From: Streptomyces sp. DG1A-41
GTDB taxonomy: Bacteria > Actinomycetota > Actinomycetes > Streptomycetales > Streptomycetaceae
DNA: 64,000 nucleotides
Direction of reading: 5' to 3'
Assembly (NCBI RefSeq): GCF_037055355.1
Contig: NZ_CP146350.1
Span: 8,269,001-8,333,000, forward strand
Both the position numbers and the translations under genes were made by a program. The notes under the pieces were generated by a model. It was not told where the DNA came from. It did not search any database and saw only the letters and a list, made by a program, of their open reading frames with translations. This document shows positions 58,548-64,000 of the stretch, piece by piece (positions within the stretch are counted from its first letter, which is position 1; each line of letters opens with the position of its first letter).

Positions 58548-60301
58548 CGGCCGCCCCCGCGACCCGGCACCGTACCGCCCCACCCGCGAGCCGGGCCGGG
58601 CAGCCGGTGTGGACCTCACGTGCCGGAGTGCGCTTCCCGGATCTGGTGCCCCGCGCCCAACGACGTGCCTGGGTGACGGCGGGCTTGTGCCCGGACACCG
58701 ACCTCTACGCACTGTTCACCGACCGCGTCCGCGAACACCCGGACCGCCAGGCGCTGGTGGACGACGCCGGAGTGCTGTCCTACGCGGCGCTGGACGTCGA
58801 AGTCCGCCGGATCGCCGCCCTGTTCGCCCAGGCGGACCTGGGAGAGGCAGACGTGGTGGCGCTCCTGCTGCCCAACGGACGCGACGCCGTGGCCGCAGAA
58901 CTCGCCATCTACGCGATCGGCTCGGTGGCCCTCCCGATCCCCCCGGGCGGCGACGACCGGGACGTCCGGGCCTTGCTCGCCCGCTCGCGGGCCCGCGGCG
59001 CCGTCCTCGCATCGGCCCGCCGGGCACAGGCCGTCGAGGATCTTCCGCACCTGCGCACCGTGTTCACCCCCGGCCCGGGCGACGGACGGACGCACGGACT
59101 GAACTCCCCGCCCACCCCGGCCCGGCATTGCCGGCGGCCGCAGCAGGCTGACACGTACGGACCCGCCCGCATCCTGGTGTCGTCCGGCTCCGAAGCCGAG
59201 CCGAAGATGGTCGCCTACAGCCATCACGCCCTGGCCGGCGGCCGTGCGCGGTACGTCCGGAGCCTGCACGCCGACACCATGCTGCCGCCCCGCCACCTGG
59301 TCCTCGTCCCGCTGGCCTCTTCCTTCGGATCTTTGGGCACACCGGTCACCCTCGCCGCCCTCGGCGGCACCCTCATCGTGCAGTCGGCCTTCGACCCCGC
59401 CGGAGCGCTGCGGATGGTCGCCGAGCATCGTCCGACCCACCTCTTCGCGGTGCCCACGATGCTCCGGCGCATCACCGACCTCCCGGCGCGGCCGGACGAG
59501 GACACGTCGTCGTTGCGTGCCGTCGTCTCCAGCGGCGCCACTCTGCCGGCGGCCACCGCCCAGGCATGCCGCGAACGGTTCGGCCGACCGGTGGTGACCG
59601 TCTACGGCTCGTCTGACGGCGTGAACTGCCACACGGCCGGAGAAAGCCACCCGCCGGGCGACAGCGTCGGCACCCCGGACCCCGCGGTGGCCCGCATCCG
59701 GATCACCGGACCCGACGGCACGCCGCTACCCACCGGGCGGACGGGTCAGATCGAGACCCTGGGCCCCATGACGCCGCTGTGCTACGTCAACGCACCTGAA
59801 CTGGACAGCCGTTACCGCACCTCCGACGGCTGGGTGCGCTCGGGCGACCTCGGTCTGCTGGACGAGCGCGGAAGGCTGCACGTCCTGGGCCGGCTCAAAC
59901 GCATCGCTGTGCGCGGGGGGCTCAACATCAGTCTCGCCGAGGTCGAACGCGAACTGGGCACCCATCCAGCGGTGGCCGAGGCGGTCTGCGTTCCGGTGCC
60001 CGACCCGAACCTCGGGGAACGGCTGTGCGCCTGCGTCCGCCCGGCCCCGGGCACACCCGTTCCCAATCTGTCAGACCTCACGACCCACTTGGGAGACCGT
60101 GGCCTGGCCCGCCGGAAACATCCCGAACGTCTCCTGGTCCTGGACGAGATGCCCCTCGGCCCCAGCGGGAAGGTCTGCTACCGCACCCTGATGTCCCGAG
60201 CGACCGCGCGCTTTGCTCGGGAAAGACCACAGGATTCTCGCGAGGCTGAGGAGAGCAGCCGGGGCAGGTCCCACAGAACGCCACCTGCGGAGCCGGCGTA
60301 G
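58544..60301 (+). CDS. Acyl-CoA synthetase / AMP-dependent ligase (second)
   Basis: A 585-residue ANL enzyme with LYALFTDRVREHPDRQALVD, the P-loop ARILVSSGSEAEPKMVAYSH (a variant in which the usual TSGTTGxPK reads SSGSEAEPK), TVYGSSDGVNCH, WVRSGDLGLLDERGRLHVLG, RLKRIAVRGGLNISLAEVER and the PSGKVCYR lysine block. The layout resembles aryl-acid (DhbE/EntE-like) adenylating enzymes. The C-terminus has a loose Ser/Arg-rich extension. It is the last gene of the plus operon, coupled by ATGA. Confidence 0.87.
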   Translation: MTAAPATRHRTAPPASRAGQPVWTSRAGVRFPDLVPRAQRRAWVTAGLCPDTDLYALFTDRVREHPDRQALVDDAGVLSYAALDVEVRRIAALFAQADLGEADVVALLLPNGRDAVAAELAIYAIGSVALPIPPGGDDRDVRALLARSRARGAVLASARRAQAVEDLPHLRTVFTPGPGDGRTHGLNSPPTPARHCRRPQQADTYGPARILVSSGSEAEPKMVAYSHHALAGGRARYVRSLHADTMLPPRHLVLVPLASSFGSLGTPVTLAALGGTLIVQSAFDPAGALRMVAEHRPTHLFAVPTMLRRITDLPARPDEDTSSLRAVVSSGATLPAATAQACRERFGRPVVTVYGSSDGVNCHTAGESHPPGDSVGTPDPAVARIRITGPDGTPLPTGRTGQIETLGPMTPLCYVNAPELDSRYRTSDGWVRSGDLGLLDERGRLHVLGRLKRIAVRGGLNISLAEVERELGTHPAVAEAVCVPVPDPNLGERLCACVRPAPGTPVPNLSDLTTHLGDRGLARRKHPERLLVLDEMPLGPSGKVCYRTLMSRATARFARERPQDSREAEESSRGRSHRTPPAEPA

Positions 60302-61003
60302 GCGAGCGGCGTCTGCCCGTGGCAACAGGACGCCATCACCGTCAAGAAGGTCCTTGCGGCTCCTCGGAGCAGGTTATGAAGGACTGGGAGGATGCCGTCG
60401 ACCTGATGGGCCGTCGGGTGAGTCGGCGACGGGTCAGCCAGTGGAGGTTCCCTGACGGTTGCGTTCATCGGCAGCTCACCGGTAAGGGCGCGGGTTCTCC
60501 CTCGGGCCGTCTGGCGGACGACCGCATAGTCAAGGCCGATCGATGCGATGCACCGGCCGGCGGGCAACCGCATGGGCCACGCCAGGTGCTCGACCCGCAT
60601 TTAAAGCGCCAAGCCGGTGTGGCGCTGAGCGGCGAGCCAGTCGTCCTCGCCTGAGAGCCACGGACGCTTCAGGGGACTGGCCGGCATCAGGCGTTCTATC
60701 CCGTGTCACGAGTCTCGGAACCTCCCGCGCCTCTCATGACCGGCTGCGGAGACCCGGCCCTCAAACTGGGGGACCGACGCTGTGGGTGCTTCGGAGGTGG
60801 TCGAGTCGGTCAACGCGCGGATATGCGCCGGACGGTCACCGCGGGCAGCACCGTCGGACTGCCGCCACGCCCGTAACGGGACTGGCGGACGCTCACAACT
60901 TCTGTGCCGCTTCGGTCTCCTGGGTCAGCCGCAGGTCGTGGCCCGCAGCGATGCAGTGGCGTGACTGGGCGGGGCCTGTAGAGCTGCGGCGAAGGTGGTG
61001 GAT
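60302..61003. other. About 700 bp without a recognisable gene
   Basis: The segment between the last ligase gene and the FAD-oxidoreductase remnant has lower and more uneven GC. Several short open frames exist on both strands, but none shows a family motif, a good ribosome site or consistent third-position GC. It looks like decayed sequence at the edge of the acquired segment. Confidence 0.4.
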
Positions 61004-61277
61004 GTGACGGGTCGCGTGTTGGTGGGTCGGCCGTTGGCGGCGGGCGGGGTGACGGACGAGTACGACGCGGCGGTGGTCGGGTCCGGGCCGGCGGGCTGAC
61101 CACCGCGGTATGCCTGGCGCGCCAGGGCCGACGGGTGGCGGTGTTCGAGCAGCACTACACCGCGGGCGGCTACACCCACGCCTACCGGCGGCGCGGCTGG
61201 GAGAGTGGGACGTCGGAATCCACTACGTGGGACAGTTGACGGAGCGAGAGCCGGTCCGCGTGCTCTCGGAGCTCTGA
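61004..61277 (+). pseudogene. Remnant of an FAD-dependent (phytoene-desaturase-like) oxidoreductase
   Basis: The frame TDEYDAAVVGSGPAG ends at a TGA where one C seems missing (GPAG-L). It then resumes as TTAVCLARQGRRVAVFEQHY, continuing TAGGYTHAYRRRGWE, shifts again by two extra bases, and goes on as WDVGIHYVGQLTEREPVRVL before ending at 61277. These are the FAD motif and the following strands of the RetSat/phytoene-desaturase group; the remaining 400 or so residues are absent. It stops 13 bases before the GGTCAGCA repeat pair. Confidence 0.75.
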
Positions 61278-61289
61278 TCGCCGCCTCCA

Positions 61290-61337
61290 GGTCAGCAAAC
61301 GGTCAGCATCGGCCTGGTGGCTTCCGGCTTGCTGACC
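61290..61337. repeat. GGTCAGCA repeats upstream of the integrase, candidate attachment/arm sites
   Basis: Two direct ggtcagca units 11 bases apart (61290, 61301) are followed by an inverted copy, ttgctgacc (61329-61337). They lie about 60-105 bases upstream of the integrase start and match the pair at 40373. Such short repeated sites next to a tyrosine integrase are typical of arm-binding sites in the attachment region. Confidence 0.5.
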
Positions 61338-61395
61338 TGCACTCGCGGCAGGTATCTGCTGCCCCGCCTGACGCCCTGCTCGGAAGGCTTGATAC

Positions 61396-62532
61396 GTGGC
61401 TCGACAACTCGCTCGTGGGATGGGGTCGTTCTTCAAGGAGTGCGGTTGTTCCAGGCCGACCCGTTGCCCGCACCCGTACATGATTCGGTTCAGAGATGCT
61501 CTCGGCAAGCAGCGTGAAGAGGCCGGCCACGACACGCAGGATGACGCGATCGAGCGTCTTACGCAGATCTATGCGGAGAAGAAGAAGACGGCGCCGTCCG
61601 TTGCCGAGGCCCGCCGGGAACTCGGTCAGCAGACGGTCGCGGAATACGCGAAGCAGTGGCGGCCGCGGCAACGGAGGATGACGGAGTACTCCACGGGCTG
61701 GCACGTCGACAGCTCCATCAACGTGCACATCGTCCCCCGTCTCGGATCAAGAAAGCTGAACTCCGTCACGCCGATCGTGGTCGAGCGTTTCCTGGACGAG
61801 TTGGAGGCCGATGGGGTGGGCCGCGGAAACCAGGTGAACATCTTCCGCACTCTGAAGACGATCTTGCGGGACGCCTATGGCAAGGGGGCCATGGCGGACG
61901 ACCCTTTGAAGGGGGTCCAAGAGCCGGAGTACGTCCGTCAGAAGGTGGTCATCCCGCCCCTCGCCTACGTGAAGAAGGCACTGACTGCCGCCGACGAGTA
62001 TCTCGCGCTTGACATCGTCATGATGGTGGGCTGCGGCTTGCGAAACGGGGAAGCCAGGGCAGTCAACATCAACAACGTTGCGGCGGATGACGTCTACCGG
62101 GTGCGCGAGCAGATCCACTCCAACACGCACAAGCCGGCGAAGCTGAAGCACCGCAAAGCGGGGGAGTTCCGGGAGGTCCCCTTGCCACGCTCGGTACGGG
62201 AAGCGATGGAGCGGTTTGAGGAGAAGCACGGCACCACGCAGAAGGGCTATCTCCTGCGCGGCCCGAGCGGCTACTACACGGAACCGATGGAACGCCGCCG
62301 TGTGCAGAAGCTCTGCAAGGACCTCCCCGCGTAGGACGGTGTGGGCATGTACAGCTTCCGCCACTACTTCGCCTCGAACGCCCTCGGCCACGGGATACCG
62401 ATCACAGACGTGGCGGAATGGATGGGCCACAAATCCATCGAGGAGACCTATCGGACCTACCGGCACCTGATGCCCGGCAGCATCACCAAGGCCGCCCGCA
62501 TCCTGGACGCCGGCCTCTGGGACGCGGCCTGA
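61396..62532 (+). pseudogene. Tyrosine site-specific integrase interrupted by an amber codon
   Basis: The reading frame encodes a phage-type integrase: a Cys-containing N-terminus (GSFFKECGCSRPTRCPHPYM), an arm/core-binding domain and the catalytic domain with first Arg R216 in GCGLRNGEARAVN. A TAG at codon 313 (62332-62334) interrupts it after KLCKDLPA. The same frame then continues with MYSFRHYFASNALGHG (R322), WMGHKSIEETYRTYRHLMPG (His, nucleophile Y355) and ends at 62532. Without readthrough the protein lacks the second Arg, His and Tyr and is inactive. It is the likely driver of insertion of the neighbouring segment. Confidence 0.88.
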
Positions 62533-62787
62533 TTCCGGCGCCTCTACGGACCCAGCAGGTTCCTGGTCTGCTTGTGGCACAGGCTTGGTTGGCTGATGAC
62601 CTGCGGAAATACCCTTGGAGGGGATAGGGGGCGGCTTCCCGCTGGAGTACACCTGGCTTCCCCTGGAGGGCTTCCGTCGCAGAGGCGACATCCTGTGCGC
62701 CGGGTTGACTCCTGCGGCTAGCATGACCGACGTTGCGGTTGCTGCCGGTCGGCGACCAGACCGGGGCGGGAAGGGCTGTTTGCTGTC

Positions 62788-63245
62788 GTGGCTGACACAT
62801 CCAGTGGCGGGACGGCGCTGAGCGGTGGCCGGATGACCCAGGATGTCGTTCAGGTGGGCGACACCGTGCGCAGGCCCGTGAATTCCTCCTCGAAGTTCGT
62901 CGCGGCCCTCCTGCGGCTTCTGGAGGAGAAGCACTTCGACGGTGTGCCCCGCTATCTGGGGCAGGTCGACGGAAGGGACGTGCTCAGTTGCATCGCCGGT
63001 GATGTCCCCAGCCGCTTCCAGACCTGGTCCAACGAGCAGGTTGCGGCCGCTGGAGTCCTGCTCCGTTCCCTGCATGATGCGACCCGCGGGAGCGCGCTGG
63101 CCGGCCGTTGTTCAGTGGTGTGTCATCACGATGCAGGACCGAACAACGTCGTGTTCCGCGATGGCGCACCGGTCGCCTTCATCGACTTCGACACAGCAGC
63201 TCCCGGCAGTCCCCTGGAGGATTTCGGGTATTTGTTATGCAAGCG
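62788..63245 (+). pseudogene. Aminoglycoside phosphotransferase-like gene, truncated
   Basis: The frame contains VGDTVRRPVNSSSKFVAALL, FDGVPRYLGQVDGRDVLSCI, the catalytic loop VVCHHDAGPNNVVFRDGAPV and AFIDFDTAAPGSPLEDFGYL (metal-binding Asp). This is the APH/choline-kinase-like phosphotransferase fold. Homology ends around 63245, where an IS481-family fragment begins, so the C-terminal helical part is missing. The start is either the GTG at 62788 or the ATG at 62833. A TTA codon lies at the truncation point. The substrate of the original enzyme is unknown. Confidence 0.75.
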
Positions 63246-63590
63246 GAACATGTGTCCCAGTGTTCTGTGTCTCAGTGATTGGCTGGCGAGCCAGCTGCCC
63301 TGCGCCAGAAGCTTCGGTGGACCCAACCCATCTGCAGGTCGGGTCCACCGTGCGCCGATACTCACAAGTTCGTCAGTGATCCGTTGCGCGGACCACTTGT
63401 GCTCGCGGCGCCAGGACTCGATCTGCTCGATGACCCATGCTGGAGTCGCGTTCGGACTCCGGTGCGGACTCGACGGCCGGTCTTGCAATCCCGCATCACC
63501 CTGTAGCCGCCAGCGATTTACCCACTTGCTGGCGCATGCGCGAGAGATGCCCATCTCAGTGGTTCTGTCGGTAGTTGGTGACGTCAGTTG
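63246..63590 (-). mobile_element. IS481-family transposase fragment
   Basis: On the minus strand a frame starting near 63554 reads MGISRACASKWVNRWRLQGD, then LQDRPSSPHRSPNATPAWVI and SWRREHKWSAQRITDELVSI. This is the N-terminal helix-turn-helix and linker of IS481-type transposases. The match ends about 63350; the DDE catalytic domain is absent. Possible terminal sequence (acatgtgtcccagtgttctg) lies near 63250. The fragment sits inside the phosphotransferase gene. Confidence 0.65.
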
Positions 63591-63702
63591 TTCGTGAAAG
63601 CTGACGGCACCAGGTGATGGCCCAGAAAGATGTTCGCGAATCTGACGTCACCATCGGGGTTGCGGTGCCAAGCTGGATGTGCTCAGTAAAGGAGCACCCC
63701 CG

Positions 63703-64000
63703 ATGCCGCCTGGCCAGTCGAAGGCCGAGTTGTACGCCGCGCTGCGGCGCGGCTCCCGCGATGGCATGTCGAACCGGGCGTTGCAGTGCAAGTACGGCGT
63801 CACCTGGAGCACGGTCAACAAGGCCCTGACCTCGGCTTGGCCGCAGCCACGCACGACAATCGCTTCGGCGCGGCCGTCGAAGCTGGATCCGTTCACGCTG
63901 CTGATCGACGAGATCCTGCTCATTGATCTGGACGCGACCAGGAAACAGCGCCACACCGTCACCCCGGATCTACCGCCGTCTGATCGACGAGCACTCCTCG
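63703..64000 (+). pseudogene. IS21-family transposase (IstA-like), start only, frameshifted
   Basis: From the ATG at 63703 (GGAG upstream) the frame reads PPGQSKAELYAALRRGSRDG, NRALQCKYGVTWSTVNKALT and DATRKQRHTVT, the N-terminal part of an IstA-type transposase. The expected continuation RIYRRLIDEH is in the next frame, after a run of four C at 63962-63965, indicating one extra base. The gene runs off the right edge. Repeated tgacg(g/t)caccA-type sequences at 63602 and 63645 fit an IS21 left end. Confidence 0.65.

Noticed and set aside
60178..60600. 140-residue minus-strand frame after the last ligase gene
   Set aside because: It overlaps the end of the ligase gene on the opposite strand and shows no known motif; I could not decide between a decayed gene and chance.

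Overview
The window is GC-rich, gene-dense actinobacterial DNA, almost certainly from Streptomyces. Supporting signs are the frequent GTG/TTG starts, the 4-bp ATGA/GTGA overlaps, rare TTA codons, a complete coelichelin-type siderophore cluster and calerythrin-like and monomeric isocitrate dehydrogenase genes. All calls rest on reading the sequence and on remembered family features; no database search was run.

Layout. (1) 1-12.2 kb is housekeeping and membrane functions: the start of an N-formylglutamate amidohydrolase, monomeric isocitrate dehydrogenase, an MscS channel, a lysylphosphatidylglycerol-synthase-like membrane protein, an ABC exporter behind a MerR-type promoter, a frameshifted lipoprotein gene, and a TctC-type binding protein divergent from a CitA/CitB-type two-component pair. 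(2) 12.3-35.1 kb is a complete coelichelin locus, cchA to cchK: formyltransferase, ornithine hydroxylase, importer CchCDEF, trimodular NRPS CchH, exporter halves CchG and CchI, esterase CchJ and MbtH-like CchK. The three adenylation-domain codes read from the sequence match those I remember for CchH. Iron-box (DmdR/IdeR-like) sites precede each transcription unit. (3) 35.1-38.9 kb looks like an iron-regulated extension: an amidohydrolase coupled to mbtH, a decayed N-acetylglutamate-synthase-like gene, a stand-alone acetylglutamate kinase (argB) and an isochorismatase-like gene behind another near-consensus iron box. ArgB would supply ornithine, of which coelichelin needs three per molecule. 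(4) 39.0-40.0 kb is 6-phosphofructokinase.

(5) 40.1-62.5 kb may be an acquired segment. It opens with about 740 bp without a clear gene, carrying a GGTCAGCA direct-repeat pair, and closes with the same repeat pair beside a tyrosine integrase broken by an amber codon. Inside are a small secreted protein, a UDP-sugar dehydrogenase with two TTA codons, a calerythrin-like EF-hand protein and a divergently organised, apparently undescribed biosynthetic cluster (43.2-60.3 kb). The minus operon holds two Gfo/Idh/MocA oxidoreductases, a TIM-barrel isomerase, an M20 peptidase, a frameshifted Ldh_2 dehydrogenase and an unknown 148-aa protein. The plus operon holds two DegT aminotransferases, a UbiA-type prenyltransferase, an FAD oxidoreductase, two acyl-adenylating enzymes, a methyltransferase and an enlarged CaiB/BaiF CoA-transferase. 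The gene set suggests an amino-sugar or aminocyclitol unit joined to an activated acid, possibly prenylated, without PKS or NRPS.

(6) 60.3-64 kb is degraded: an FAD-oxidoreductase remnant, the broken integrase, an aminoglycoside-phosphotransferase-like gene cut by an IS481-family fragment, and the left end of an IS21-like element. Several frameshifts fall in short C/G runs, so sequencing error cannot be excluded for those.
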